Origin: Vibrio tapetis subsp. tapetis
GTDB lineage: Bacteria > Pseudomonadota > Gammaproteobacteria > Enterobacterales > Vibrionaceae
DNA: 64,000 nucleotides
Assembly: GCF_900233005.1 (NCBI RefSeq)
Contig: NZ_LT960611.1
Location: 3,410,001 to 3,474,000, forward strand
Direction: 5' to 3'
The position numbers and the translations under genes are program-made. Positions 42,959 through 51,987 of this stretch are shown piece after piece. Positions within the stretch are counted from its first letter, which is position 1, and each line of letters opens with the position of its first letter. The notes under the pieces were generated by a model. The model did not search any database. It was not told where the DNA came from and saw nothing but the letters and a program-made list of their open reading frames with translations.

Positions 42959-44482
42959 ATGGGATTGGCAATTATTAACAGCCGAGCGTGCATTGGTGTT
43001 GAAGCACCAGAGGTAACGGTAGAAGTTCATATTAGTAACGGAATGCCAGGTTTCTGCTTGGTGGGCCTTCCTGAGACAACGGTGAAAGAGTCTAGAGATA
43101 GGGTACGCAGTGCGATTGTTAATTCAGGGTTTGAGATGCCCGCAAAGCGGATCACCGTCAATCTTGCGCCAGCAGATTTACCCAAAGAAGGAGGGCGGTT
43201 CGATTTACCCATCGCATTAGGGATCTTAGCCGCCTCAGATCAAATAGCCGTCACTAAGCTCGGTACCTATGAATTTGTTGGTGAGTTAGCTCTTTCAGGT
43301 GAATTGCGACCGGTAAAAGGCGTCTTGCCAGCCGCATTGGCCGCCAATAGCAAAAATCGGTGCTTGGTAGTGCCGGATGAAAACGGCGATCAAGCCGCGT
43401 TAGTGGGTGAAAAAAGGCACAAGTCATCAGCGCATTTATTGGATGTATGCGCCGATTTATCGGGTCAAAAGGTCATGTCTCTTTTCCAAACCACCCGCTA
43501 TCAGCCGCCAGAAGCACCGGAACGTTGCTTGCGAGATATTATTGGTCAACAGCAAGGAAAACGTGCGCTAGAAATCGCCGCTGCTGGCAGTCATGACGTG
43601 CTTTTTTTAGGCCCTCCAGGTACCGGAAAAACCATGCTAGCTTCAAGGTTGTGTGATTTATTGCCCGAGATGGATGAAACCGAAGCCATGGAAACGGCCG
43701 CCGTGGCGTCATTAACGCAACAAGAAATTAATCAGCACAATTGGAAACAACGTCCGTTTCGCTCTCCTCACCACTCGAGTTCAATGGCGGCATTGGTGGG
43801 AGGCGGGTCGATGCCAAGACCCGGAGAAATATCTTTGGCTCATAATGGTTTGTTGTTCTTGGATGAAATGCCAGAGTTTGAGCGAAAGGTGTTGGACTCA
43901 TTGCGTGAGCCGTTGGAATCTGGCGAAATCATTATTTCCAGAGCGGCGGGTAAAACACGATTTCCTGCTCGATTCCAATTGGTCGGTGCGCTTAACCCTA
44001 GCCCTACCGGGTATTACGAAGGTAATCAATCCCGTACCAATCCTCAAATCATCTTGCGTTATTTGAATCGCCTTTCTGGGCCGCTACTTGATCGATTTGA
44101 TATGTCTTTGGAAATTCCGCTTTTACCTAAGGGCACCTTGGCGCAAGGAGGTGAGAGGGGGGAAGCGACATCCATCGTAAAAAAACGAGTCGTGACAGCC
44201 AGAGAAACCATGTTGTCTCGCGGCGGTAAAGTGAATGCGTTATTAGGGACGAGAGAGCTTGATAAGCATTGTGGACTAGAAAAAGCCGATGCTGAGTTTT
44301 TGGAGAATGCACTGCACAGACTTGGCTTATCGATAAGGGCATATCATCGAATCATCAAAGTCGCACGCACGATTGCAGATTTAGACGGTCAGGATTCTAT
44401 AACAAGGCCTCACTTAGCGGAGGCCTTAGGGTATAGAGCTATGGATCGGTTATTGAAACAGCTTACCGCGCAAGCCGTTTAG
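42959..44482 (+). CDS. comM: ComM/YifB family Mg-chelatase-like AAA+ ATPase
   Basis: Hexameric AAA+ helicase-like protein that promotes branch migration during natural transformation in Vibrio and Haemophilus. ATG 42959 with AAGGAAG upstream gives 507 residues starting MGLAIINSRACIGVEAPEVT. The N-terminal Lon-like fold runs to about 190. Walker A is LGPPGTGKTMLASRL near 220, followed by RPFRSPHHSSSMAALVGGG and LFLDEMPEF (Walker B). The C-terminal helical domain ends with YRAMDRLLKQLTA. It is divergent from ilvL, as yifB is in E. coli, and its last 4 bp overlap the convergent DUF2860 gene. Confidence 0.95.
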   Translation: MGLAIINSRACIGVEAPEVTVEVHISNGMPGFCLVGLPETTVKESRDRVRSAIVNSGFEMPAKRITVNLAPADLPKEGGRFDLPIALGILAASDQIAVTKLGTYEFVGELALSGELRPVKGVLPAALAANSKNRCLVVPDENGDQAALVGEKRHKSSAHLLDVCADLSGQKVMSLFQTTRYQPPEAPERCLRDIIGQQQGKRALEIAAAGSHDVLFLGPPGTGKTMLASRLCDLLPEMDETEAMETAAVASLTQQEINQHNWKQRPFRSPHHSSSMAALVGGGSMPRPGEISLAHNGLLFLDEMPEFERKVLDSLREPLESGEIIISRAAGKTRFPARFQLVGALNPSPTGYYEGNQSRTNPQIILRYLNRLSGPLLDRFDMSLEIPLLPKGTLAQGGERGEATSIVKKRVVTARETMLSRGGKVNALLGTRELDKHCGLEKADAEFLENALHRLGLSIRAYHRIIKVARTIADLDGQDSITRPHLAEALGYRAMDRLLKQLTAQAV

Positions 44483-45447
44483 AATTTCCAGTTAACACCG
44501 ACAGAGGTGACTAAGCCAGTTTCATCATAGAACTCAATGTTTGAATCTGAGGTGTTGTAACCTGCAAAAGCAACCAACGATAGGCTGTCTATATCGAAAA
44601 AGTCGGTGTATTCATAAGCGATGAAGCTTTTTATCTTGGCGTCGGAACGTGTTTTAGAAAACACAGGGTGTTGCTCGTTGTATTCATGCTTCATGTAGCC
44701 TAGCGTTGCGGCAAATTGATGCTGACCAAAGATCATTATGCTGGTTAGCTCACCACCTAATGCTGAGTTACTCATGGCATTACCGTCGGCTTTGCTGTCT
44801 ATGTATTTAATCGCTGGAAACAGTAAAAAGGTGCGAGACAGTGGCAGCATCATATCGAATTTAGCGTAGTACACCTGGCGATCTCGCTCGAGTTGAGATT
44901 GCTCTGATACGCTGTATTCGGAGCCTGATTGCTCATCGCTCACTTTGCTGTCACCGTATGCTAAATCTAGATTAAATAGCGAACCGGCTATATTTTTAAA
45001 CTGCATACGATAAGCCGTGCCTTTTTCTTCTGTTTCTTCGCGCCCCCCCGTCAGTTGATATGGGTCTTGCCATACTTTGCTTGCCAGTACTGTCGGAAGT
45101 ACAGAAACACTCCATTTTGTACCACCAGAGAATCTGTATTGATAACCTGCTTCTAGCGCAACAGTACCGACTGCAATGTCGGCTCTAGAGGTACCAGCAA
45201 AAAGTTGGTGGTTATCGAAGGTGTATTTGATGTTGCCGAGTGGAAATACACCGTAGCTGGTGGTTGTCGGCGTTTCATTTTCTACTCGTTGTGCTTCTGC
45301 GCTGGTGTTTAGATTCGATTTACTTTGAAAAAACGCAGTATTTAATGCAATTTCACCACTGAATCCTTGGGGTGTTTCTGATCTCGCAACACTAGGAGCA
45401 GCAACGACTGTTGCAGTTAGTAGAAGGGCAATTTGTGTCTTTTTCAT
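44479..45447 (-). CDS. DUF2860 family outer-membrane protein
   Basis: 322 residues with a signal peptide (MKKTQIALLLTATVVAAPSV, cut near ARS). The mature part alternates polar and hydrophobic residues as in a beta-barrel and ends in an aromatic residue (GVNWKF), the usual signal for outer-membrane assembly. The sequence fits DUF2860, a family found mainly in Vibrionaceae, with no established function. It has no partner genes in the same direction and is convergent with comM with a 4-bp overlap. Confidence 0.8.
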   Translation of the reverse strand: MKKTQIALLLTATVVAAPSVARSETPQGFSGEIALNTAFFQSKSNLNTSAEAQRVENETPTTTSYGVFPLGNIKYTFDNHQLFAGTSRADIAVGTVALEAGYQYRFSGGTKWSVSVLPTVLASKVWQDPYQLTGGREETEEKGTAYRMQFKNIAGSLFNLDLAYGDSKVSDEQSGSEYSVSEQSQLERDRQVYYAKFDMMLPLSRTFLLFPAIKYIDSKADGNAMSNSALGGELTSIMIFGQHQFAATLGYMKHEYNEQHPVFSKTRSDAKIKSFIAYEYTDFFDIDSLSLVAFAGYNTSDSNIEFYDETGLVTSVGVNWKF

Positions 45448-45580
45448 CGTAATCCATTACAGTTGGTTGCCAAGTATTGATCCAGTATATGGTTTTTGGC
45501 GTGATAATCGACCATTTTGCGAGCTCTTTTGTCTAATAAATCAGTCAATTAATTAAGTGGATTACAAATTCATACAGTAA

Positions 45581-46519
45581 ATGTACAATTCTACACCGTT
45601 CAATTCACTAATTCGGGCTTTGTGTTTTTCTGTTATGTTTGCTTATCTTATTCTTACCGCTAATCTTTTTCTTGGTACGTTAAATAATATTCTGTGCTCA
45701 ACGGTGATTGTCATCTTGGCTTTAATTAAAGTCTTGATGCCGATTCAATGCTCGAAACGTTTTATCACTCGGGTGGCCAACACGGTTATGCGCTTTTGGT
45801 CGGGTATTAATGGCTTAATTATTAATGGCCTAAACCCGGTTGAATGGCATGTCATCGGTGGTGAGGACCTTAGAAAAGATCAATGGTATTTGTTGATTTG
45901 TAATCACATGAGTTGGACCGATATCTTAGTGCTATGCACCGTATTTAAAGACAAAATACCGATGCCCAAGTTCTTTCTTAAGCAAGCTTTGTTATATGTG
46001 CCGTTTATCGGCATGGCTTGTTGGGCGTTAGACATGCCATTTATGCGTCGTCATTCTAGAGAGTATTTGATACGTCACCCTGAAAAACGAGGCCAAGACT
46101 TAGAGACGACACGCCAGTCATGTGAAAAGTTTCAACACATTCCGACTACGGTCGTGAACTACGTGGAAGGAACGCGCTTTACGGCGGAAAAACATCAGAA
46201 GTCGGCACAACAATACGATCATCTATTAGCACCTAAGTCGGGTGGCATTGCGTATACGCTGGCTGCAATGGGCGAACAGTTTGATAGCATCATAGATGTG
46301 ACCATCGCCTACCCAGACAATAGAGAGCAGCCTTTTAAAGACTTGTTATTTGGGCGCTTGAAGCGAGTTGAGGTTCACATTCGTACCATTCCAATGAATG
46401 AGCAGCATACCGGTGACTACTTTAACGATAAGCCGTATAAGCGCAGTTTTCAGTTGTGGCTTAATAATTTGTGGCAAGAAAAAGACGATTTGTTGAAATC
46501 AATTTACAGACGTAATTAG
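45581..46519 (+). CDS. yihG: YihG-type membrane acyltransferase
   Basis: 312-residue member of the PlsC/LPLAT superfamily that transfers acyl chains to lysophospholipids. One or two N-terminal membrane segments (about 10-55) precede the catalytic NHMSWTD motif at 108-114 (the NHX4D box), and the second motif is VEGTRF near 195. In E. coli YihG adds polyunsaturated acyl chains at the sn-1 position and is found near dsbA; here the IS4-family element separates the two. The stop codon is a few bases before the left end of that element, so the gene is intact. Confidence 0.88.
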   Translation: MYNSTPFNSLIRALCFSVMFAYLILTANLFLGTLNNILCSTVIVILALIKVLMPIQCSKRFITRVANTVMRFWSGINGLIINGLNPVEWHVIGGEDLRKDQWYLLICNHMSWTDILVLCTVFKDKIPMPKFFLKQALLYVPFIGMACWALDMPFMRRHSREYLIRHPEKRGQDLETTRQSCEKFQHIPTTVVNYVEGTRFTAEKHQKSAQQYDHLLAPKSGGIAYTLAAMGEQFDSIIDVTIAYPDNREQPFKDLLFGRLKRVEVHIRTIPMNEQHTGDYFNDKPYKRSFQLWLNNLWQEKDDLLKSIYRRN

Positions 46520-46524
46520 AACAA

Positions 46525-46550
46525 AAAAGGGAGCCAATTGGATTAATGCC
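46525..46550 (+). repeat. Left terminal inverted repeat of the IS4-family element
   Basis: Begins AAAAGGGAGCCAATTGG and ends TTAATGCC. It contains the palindrome CCAATTGG and pairs with 47954-47979 at 24 of 26 positions. Confidence 0.9.
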
Positions 46551-46589
46551 GATCGTTTAGCTACTTGAACGATCCTCCAGAGGCCTCAT

Positions 46590-46623
46590 AATCGGTCGTA
46601 ACGTAAGTTACGGCCGATTTTTT
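46590..46623 (+). terminator. Terminator-like hairpin directly before the transposase start
   Basis: AATCGGTCGTAAC/GTTACGGCCGATT is a 13-bp stem (one wobble pair) with loop GTAA followed by a run of six T's that touches the transposase ATG. It would stop transcripts entering from yihG and keep transposase low. Confidence 0.8.
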
Positions 46624-47947
46624 ATGTCTGAGTTTTCAAAAGAGTTACAGGTTACCGCAGAGTTTTGCCACGAACGTCCAATCGATGTGTTTAATAAACA
46701 CATTCCTTGGGAATGGGTTGAAGAAGCTGTTCAACAAACTGGACGAGTATCGCTCAGAAAGCGACGCCTCCCCGCAGAGCAAGCTGTTTGGTTAGTATTA
46801 GGGATTGGGCTCCAACGTAATCGCTCCATTCAAGATGTCTGCGACAAGTTGGAGTTAGCATTCCCTGATGTAGATGGTGAACTCACACCTATGGCAACAA
46901 GCAGTATTATCAAGGGGAAAGAACGCCTCGGCGATAAACCTATGCGTTACTTATTTAAAACTACAGCCCAACAGTGGGAGCAACAATCAGACTTTGACGA
47001 AGTTTGTGGCTTAAAGCTTCTTAGTGTCGATGGAACGTATTTCAAAACTCACAATACCGAAGAAAATCAGCATTTTGGGTTTGCTCAAAAAGGTGCATCA
47101 TTTCCAAGCGTGTTGGCAGTAACATTAATGTCTACACGTAGCCACCTTGTGTCCGATGCTGCTTTTGGACCAGTAACAAACAGTGAAATATCATATGCCC
47201 AACAACTTGTGGGGTCAGCACCAGATGACTCATTAACACTTTTTGATAGAGGGTTCACTTCTGCGGAGTTATTTACCAGCTGGCAGGGTGCTAGCAGTAA
47301 CAGCCACTGGTTAACACCAATCAAAACCAAAATGCGCTATGACATAATCGAGAGTTATACTGATTATGATCATCTCATTGAGATGCCTGTTTCACCACAA
47401 GCTCAAAAGCAGACTCCCATATCTTGGCAAGAGATGGCAAGCACGCCTTATTCTAATTCCAACCCCTAAAGGTGAAATCAAAGGCTTCATTACTTCGTGC
47501 TTATGCCCTGAGCGCTATCTGTTTGATGACTTAGTTAAAGTGTATTGGGAGCGTTGGGAAATCGAACGCAGTTACGGCGAACTAAAGCAGTATCAGTTAC
47601 AAAACAAACCAACATTACGAAGTAAGAAAAAAGTCGGGATATATCAGGAGCTATGGGGAATATTAACCAGCTATAACATCGTGAGGCTGGAAATGGCTGA
47701 GATGGCTAAACAACATGAAGTTGAGCCTCTACGGATCAGCTTCATTAATGCCTTATTTTTGATTATGGATGAGATGATTTGGGCGAGCGACACTCGAAGT
47801 CCAGGAGCGATACCAAAAAACTTAAAAGCTCTCAGGGACAATGGGAAGCGGCTTATTCTCCCCAAGAAACGGAAAAGGAAACCATACCCCAGAGCGGTTT
47901 TAAAAAAGCCAGCCCGATACCCCAATAAACATGCCACTCGCTCTTAA
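46624..47947 (+). pseudogene. IS4-family transposase, frameshifted
   Basis: The reading frame from 46624 and a second frame ending at 47947 together make one IS4-type transposase of about 440 residues. The RNase H-like core keeps the first aspartate (LLSVDGTYFK), the second (LTLFDRGFTSAELF) and the glutamate in YWERWEIERSYGELK, the YREK-like signature. The two halves join around 47411-47420: the first frame reads SPQAQKQ and then goes astray, while the other resumes at PYLGKRWQARLI. One extra base in this stretch explains it. No long slippery run is present there, so programmed frameshifting is unlikely. No ribosome site is visible before the ATG. Confidence 0.9.
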
Positions 47948-47953
47948 GCAAGT

Positions 47954-47979
47954 GGCATTAAGCCAATTGGATCCCTTTT
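47954..47979 (-). repeat. Right terminal inverted repeat of the IS4-family element
   Basis: Complement of the left repeat with two mismatches. It follows the transposase stop by 7 bp. Confidence 0.9.
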
Positions 47980-47996
47980 AGCATGGCTTGTTTGGG

Positions 47997-48595
47997 TTAC
48001 TTCTTCAGTAAGAAGTTAACCAATTCAAAGTACTGTTCAACGGATTCTAGGGATTCTGTTTTTACTAGGTACTTATTGTTAACGATGAGAGCGGGAACAC
48101 CTCTTAAGCCGCTATTTTCGAATTGCTTGTCAAAACGGCGCACCATTGAGTCGACGGCAAACCCATTGAATGCAGCATCAAATGCTTTTGCTTTCACACC
48201 GTGGTCGAGAAAAATTTGGCGCAGTTCAGCGTCATCTTTTGGTGCTTGGCGCATGTTATGAATGCGATCAAATAAAATTGGCGTCATTTTGTCTTCGATT
48301 TTTAGCACGATAGACGTCGCGTAAGCTTTGCTCATCGACATGCCCATCGGGCCTCCCATGAAAGATACGTGTACTTTTTGTAGCTTGGCGTTGTCTGGAA
48401 GTTGACGCTTAAGTTCTTGAATCATTGGCTCAAATGAATGGCAATGTGGGCAATAGAATGAAAATAACTCAGTGACTAGCGGTGATGATGAAGCCGTCAC
48501 ATCCAGCACTTTATAGTGCTCATCTTGATTAAACTTCGCAGCGTAGGCAAAAACACTTAATAGCAGGGTTACTGCTAGGGCAATGATTTTTTCAT
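47997..48595 (-). CDS. dsbA: Thiol:disulfide interchange protein DsbA, with a one-base frame break next to the start codon
   Basis: Periplasmic oxidant that puts disulfides into secreted proteins. The mature sequence is plainly Dsb[12 protein letters not shown] with the CPHC active site, [33 protein letters not shown] and the cis-proline loop [10 protein letters not shown]. The expected start is ATG 48595, with GGAG upstream, but it is followed by six A's (48587-48592). Read directly it gives only a six-residue peptide. With seven A's it would give [20 protein letters not shown], a perfect signal peptide leading into the mature frame. So the gene is either truly out of frame, rescued by slippage on the A-run, or affected by a homopolymer error. 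In-frame GTG 48644 is a poor alternative start. srkA lies 42 bp upstream. Confidence 0.85.
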
Positions 48596-48637
48596 GTTTT
48601 AATTTTTCTCCATTAAATCCGTATGAGCTGTTTTTGA

Positions 48638-49624
48638 TTACCACTGAGGCATTAACGAAAGCGGTGCATCTTGCAGTGCCGCCATTTGCTCTTTGAATGC
48701 AAGCACCTGACCTTCCCAATACCTTGGGTCGTTAAACCAAGGAAAAGCGATTGGAAATGCAGGGTCATCCCAGCGCTTAGTCAACCACGCCATATAATGT
48801 ACCATTCGTAAGCCGCGTAGTGGTTCTATAAGTGCCAGTTCCGCTGGGTTGAAATCACAAAAATCGTTATAGCCTTCAAGGATAGTATCTAGTTGCGCGA
48901 GTTTATCGGCACGATCACCGTTTAATAACATCCATAAATCTTGAATGGCAGGCCCATTCCTCGCGTCATCGAGATCGACAAACATTGGGCCATCTCGCCA
49001 TAGGATGTTACCTGGGTGGCAATCACCGTGCAGGCGGATAATCTTCGAATTATCGGACCATTGAGCTTCAATCATTTTTATTAGCGTATCTAAATCACCA
49101 AAAAAACTGTTTTCTAGGTGCGATGGGATAACATTTGATTGCACCAGTAGCTCTCGAGGGTTGCGTAAATACTCATCTAAGCCCATCGTTGGTCTATGAG
49201 TGAAAAGTTGACGCTCTCCTACCTTGTGAATACGTCCTAAAAAGCGACCAGCACCTTCTAATTGGTCAAAGTTATCAACTTCAAACTGACGCCCACCAAC
49301 ACTTTCAAACAAAGAAAATAGGTAGCCTTGGTATTGATGAATGGTTTGTCCATTGATGTGAATAGGTGGAGCGACCGGGATCTCTTGTTCGACCATTTCG
49401 AGCGTAAAATCGTGCTCTTCTTGGATTTGTTCTAAGCTCCAACGCATTGGGCGGTAAAATTTGACCACGTAGCGTTTTTTGTCTTCGTCACTAAACTGAT
49501 AAACGCGGTTTTCGTAGCTGTTAAGAGCCAGTAACCCCGACTCAGCGCGAATGCCGATGCTTTCTAAGGCGTACCACATAAAGTCGGGAGTCAGGGCATT
49601 AAAGTTAAAAGCATTTTCGGACAT
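48638..49624 (-). CDS. srkA: Stress response kinase A (YihE/RdoA)
   Basis: Choline/aminoglycoside-type protein kinase (APH fold) that counters stress-induced death in E. coli. From ATG 49624 it has 328 residues starting [16 protein letters not shown], aligning with E. coli MNNSAFTFQTLHPD. The ATP lysine is in YVVKFYRP, the catalytic loop is [13 protein letters not shown] and the metal motif is [13 protein letters not shown]. An upstream ATG (49642) has a better ribosome site but lies in the stem of a terminator. The gene is directly upstream of dsbA, as in E. coli. Confidence 0.93.
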   Translation of the reverse strand: MSENAFNFNALTPDFMWYALESIGIRAESGLLALNSYENRVYQFSDEDKKRYVVKFYRPMRWSLEQIQEEHDFTLEMVEQEIPVAPPIHINGQTIHQYQGYLFSLFESVGGRQFEVDNFDQLEGAGRFLGRIHKVGERQLFTHRPTMGLDEYLRNPRELLVQSNVIPSHLENSFFGDLDTLIKMIEAQWSDNSKIIRLHGDCHPGNILWRDGPMFVDLDDARNGPAIQDLWMLLNGDRADKLAQLDTILEGYNDFCDFNPAELALIEPLRGLRMVHYMAWLTKRWDDPAFPIAFPWFNDPRYWEGQVLAFKEQMAALQDAPLSLMPQW

Positions 49625-49629
49625 AGAAT

Positions 49630-49652
49630 AAAAAAGGCTCATTGCTGAGCCC
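49630..49652 (-). terminator. Rho-independent terminator between ccoG and srkA
   Basis: On the minus strand GGCTCA/TGAGCC with a four-base loop is followed by six T's, 24 bp after the ccoG stop. The upstream in-frame ATG of srkA sits inside it. Confidence 0.75.
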
Positions 49653-49675
49653 TTTCCTTATTAATTATATGAGGT

Positions 49676-51094
49676 TTATAGCTTTTTAATAAAGCGGCTT
49701 TCCACTTGAATGGAAAAATCGTCACTGTCGGTGAGTATAAACTGAATCGTTGAAATAGGAGAGCTGAGATTATCAGAGTCGACTCCTAACGATATTGGCA
49801 AGTTAAAGACTTCACCTGGCTGTACGTGTACCGCTTGAGCGCCATACCATTTGGCATCGCTTAACCCAGACACATCCAATTGATATTCTTGTATTTGTTG
49901 GGTCTTGTTGATCACTTTTAAGGTGTAAGTGTTCTCAATCAGCCCCTCACTGTTGGTTTTGAATAGCTGGTTGCGATCTCTAAGAACAGTCAAACCGGCC
50001 GGATCAACACTGATAACTTGGAATACAAATAGGCCTAGCATGGCAAGGAGCACGACTCCGTAGCCAATGAGTTTTGGTCTGACTACTTTGGTGTGATTAC
50101 CGGCCAAGCGGTGTTCCGTGGTGTAACTGATTAAGCGAGTTGGGTAACCCATGCGTTCCATGGTTTTGTCACAAGCATCAATACAGGCACCGCAGTTAAT
50201 GCACTCATATTGCAGCCCATCGCGGATATCTATACCCGTTGGGCACACTTGAACACACAGGTCGCAATCGATGCAGTCGCCAAGGCCTTTCTCTTTCGGA
50301 TCGGCTTTGCGTGAGCGAGGGCCGCGTGTTTCGCCGCGGTTATTGTCGTAACCCACGATATACGTGTCTTTGTCGAACATTGCTGACTGAAAGCGCGCAT
50401 AAGGACACATGTGTAAACACACGATAGATCGCATCCACCCGGCATTGGCGTAAGTACAGCCAGCAAAAAAGAGCACCCAAAACGCAGGCCAAAAGCTCGT
50501 GTTAAAGGTGACAAAATCCACGACTAGATCGGTGACTGGTACAAAATATCCAACGAAAGTTAACCCAGTAGCAATGGAAATACCCCACCAGGCGAGGTGC
50601 TTTAAGGTTTTCCTTACAGCAAGCTTTGCCGTGAGCTTACTTGCATCTTGTTTACGCCGTTTATTGGCTGAGCCTTCTAGCTTTTCTTCAAACCACACGA
50701 ACATAAATGTCCATACGGTTTGAGGACATAAAAAACCACACCAAACTCGCCCTAAAAAGGTGGTAAGAAAAAATAGGCCAAATGCTGCGATCATAAATAG
50801 CAAAGCAAGCAGAGTGAGATCTTGTGGGTAGAGAGTAGTACCGAAAAAGCTAAACTGTTGTTGGCCTATATCTAGCAAAATGGCTTGTCTTTCACCGTAT
50901 GGAATCCAAGGCACAATCGCAAACATGAGTAGCAAAAACCAACCACCGTAACGGCGTAGTTTTTGGTATGCCCCTTTACTTTCTCGGATATAAATTTGAT
51001 TACTTGGGTTGAATCTGTCCTTTTTCCCTTTGTGTGTTTTCGGGTTAAAGGTTTTTGGAGTCACATCTTTGATATCGATTTTGTCCTGACTCAT
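49676..51094 (-). CDS. ccoG: Cytochrome c oxidase accessory protein CcoG (RdxA/FixG family)
   Basis: Inner-membrane Fe-S protein of 472 residues linked to copper handling in cbb3 oxidase assembly. Several membrane segments are visible (YGGWFLLLMFAIVPWIPYG, LTLLALLFMIAAFGLFFLTT, WWGISIATGLTFVGYFVP, PKLIGYGVVLLAMLGLFVFQ). The family motif VWCGFLCPQTVWT is near 117. Two ferredoxin-type clusters are CIDCDLCVQVCPTGIDIR and CINCGACIDACDKTMERMG. The C-terminal part is a periplasmic immunoglobulin-like domain. The cbb3 oxidase genes themselves are not in this window. Confidence 0.95.
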   Translation of the reverse strand: MSQDKIDIKDVTPKTFNPKTHKGKKDRFNPSNQIYIRESKGAYQKLRRYGGWFLLLMFAIVPWIPYGERQAILLDIGQQQFSFFGTTLYPQDLTLLALLFMIAAFGLFFLTTFLGRVWCGFLCPQTVWTFMFVWFEEKLEGSANKRRKQDASKLTAKLAVRKTLKHLAWWGISIATGLTFVGYFVPVTDLVVDFVTFNTSFWPAFWVLFFAGCTYANAGWMRSIVCLHMCPYARFQSAMFDKDTYIVGYDNNRGETRGPRSRKADPKEKGLGDCIDCDLCVQVCPTGIDIRDGLQYECINCGACIDACDKTMERMGYPTRLISYTTEHRLAGNHTKVVRPKLIGYGVVLLAMLGLFVFQVISVDPAGLTVLRDRNQLFKTNSEGLIENTYTLKVINKTQQIQEYQLDVSGLSDAKWYGAQAVHVQPGEVFNLPISLGVDSDNLSSPISTIQFILTDSDDFSIQVESRFIKKL

Positions 51095-51310
51095 ACAAAA
51101 CGGTCCTTATTAAGCTAAGCGAGAAGGTACATTGCCTTCTGGTTATTTATTCCGACATTACTTTCTGCCTGACATGGCAATAGGGAAGTATAACGCTGCC
51201 ATTAAATAAATTTCTTTAGCGCTATCAAGATTTAGCAAAAATGTTAGTAATCATGAGGAAAGCGTGGTGATTAGGTATATAGAACTGTTGCATTAATGAG
51301 AATAAGCAAC

Positions 51311-51335
51311 AAAGCGGTGAGGGGCACCGCTTTTT
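51311..51335 (-). terminator. Likely terminator after yihD
   Basis: AAAGCGGTG/CACCGCTTT stem with an AGGGG-side loop lies 16 bp beyond the yihD stop. The T-run is better on the plus strand, so it may work in both directions. Confidence 0.5.
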
Positions 51336-51350
51336 AGAACGAACATTTCG

Positions 51351-51617
51351 TTATTCGATGATACCGCGAGCTCTTAAAATGGCGGTCTTAAAATCATCTT
51401 CCTGGTCTTTGGCAAGGCCTGGAATCATTTCTTCTTTCTGACTATTGCGCATTTTTAGGTGATAAATGAGTACATCGTCAGTCAGATCTTCGAGTTTTCC
51501 CTCGTAGCCAGCTTCTTTAGCGAGCGTTACGATGAATTGCAGTAAGTTCATGTCTGAATCTTTTTGCCACTCAGGGTGGATCAGTTCTATTAACTCATTT
51601 ACGCGGTGACACTTCAT
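51351..51617 (-). CDS. yihD: YihD family protein (DUF1040), function unknown
   Basis: 88 residues from ATG 51617, which has GGAG 7 bases upstream; an open extension to 51680 has no support. The sequence [40 protein letters not shown] and [15 protein letters not shown] matches E. coli YihD closely. It is a soluble, mixed-charge protein with no known role. It lies near srkA and dsbA in E. coli as well, so the neighbourhood is ancestral, although ccoG is interposed here. Confidence 0.93.
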   Translation of the reverse strand: MKCHRVNELIELIHPEWQKDSDMNLLQFIVTLAKEAGYEGKLEDLTDDVLIYHLKMRNSQKEEMIPGLAKDQEDDFKTAILRARGIIE

Positions 51618-51785
51618 TTTCTTTCTCCATGGACATGATTGCCAATTTAGCGTTAGCAAAGCGGTGTTAGTTTCAGGCAATGCGTGCTTTGGCTATTTGT
51701 AAATTTATCTTTATTGATAACTTCATATCGGCGGGTTGAGCGACCCTAGTATGAATGGGGGTAAATTAGCAGATCAATAGAAAAG

Positions 51786-51818
51786 AAAAAAGCGCAGTAT
51801 CAAAGACCGCGCTTTTTT
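51786..51818. terminator. Bidirectional terminator-like hairpin
   Basis: AAAAAAGCGC and GCGCTTTTTT flank a 13-base loop. It follows the small minus-strand ORF by 2 bp, so it would end that transcript. Confidence 0.7.
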
Positions 51819-51819
51819 A

Positions 51820-51987
51820 TTATGCCGCTTGAGTTACTTTGTTTTGTGTCGGGCTGGTTAGAGCCGTTTGCTTAACTAAGTTTACTTGTGGCGTTGCTTT
51901 AGCTGCTACTGGTGCAGCAACAAAGCTGCTACGACGGCGTGACGCACTACAACGAGTGTGCGAAAACCTGACGGAAGTTGGGCGCAT
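51820..51987 (-). CDS. Small basic protein of 55 residues, unknown
   Basis: Not a family I recognise. The ORF runs from ATG 51987 with AGG seven bases upstream to TAA 51820 and ends directly before a terminator hairpin, which supports it being expressed. The product begins MRPTSVRFSHTRCSASRRRS, rich in Arg and Ser, and ends in an Ala/Thr/Gln-rich tail (VTQAA). There is no signal peptide or membrane segment. Its presumed leader (52028-52165 on the minus strand) is full of inverted repeats, and a four-codon ORF (ATG 52010) lies in between. It could be a stress- or nucleic-acid-related small protein, but that is only a guess from charge. Confidence 0.5.
   Translation of the reverse strand: MRPTSVRFSHTRCSASRRRSSFVAAPVAAKATPQVNLVKQTALTSPTQNKVTQAA

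Larger units (their letters stand above)
46525..47979. mobile_element. IS4-family insertion sequence, about 1.45 kb
   Basis: Bounded by 26-bp inverted repeats at 46525-46550 and 47954-47979 that differ at only two positions. Inside is one IS4-type transposase, broken by a frameshift. No direct target duplication was seen at the ends. It lies between the 3' ends of yihG and dsbA. Sub-terminal hairpins occur at both ends: GATCGTT/AACGATC at the left, a strong terminator just before the transposase, and ATGCCACT/AGTGGCAT across the transposase stop. Confidence 0.92.

Noticed and set aside
46011..46027. A stretch in yihG (GCATGGCTTGTTGGG) resembles the sequence just right of the IS (GCATGGCTTGTTTGGG)
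   Set aside because: Considered as a trace of a rearranged target site. The match is short, not at the left IS border, and within conserved yihG coding sequence, so it is probably coincidence.
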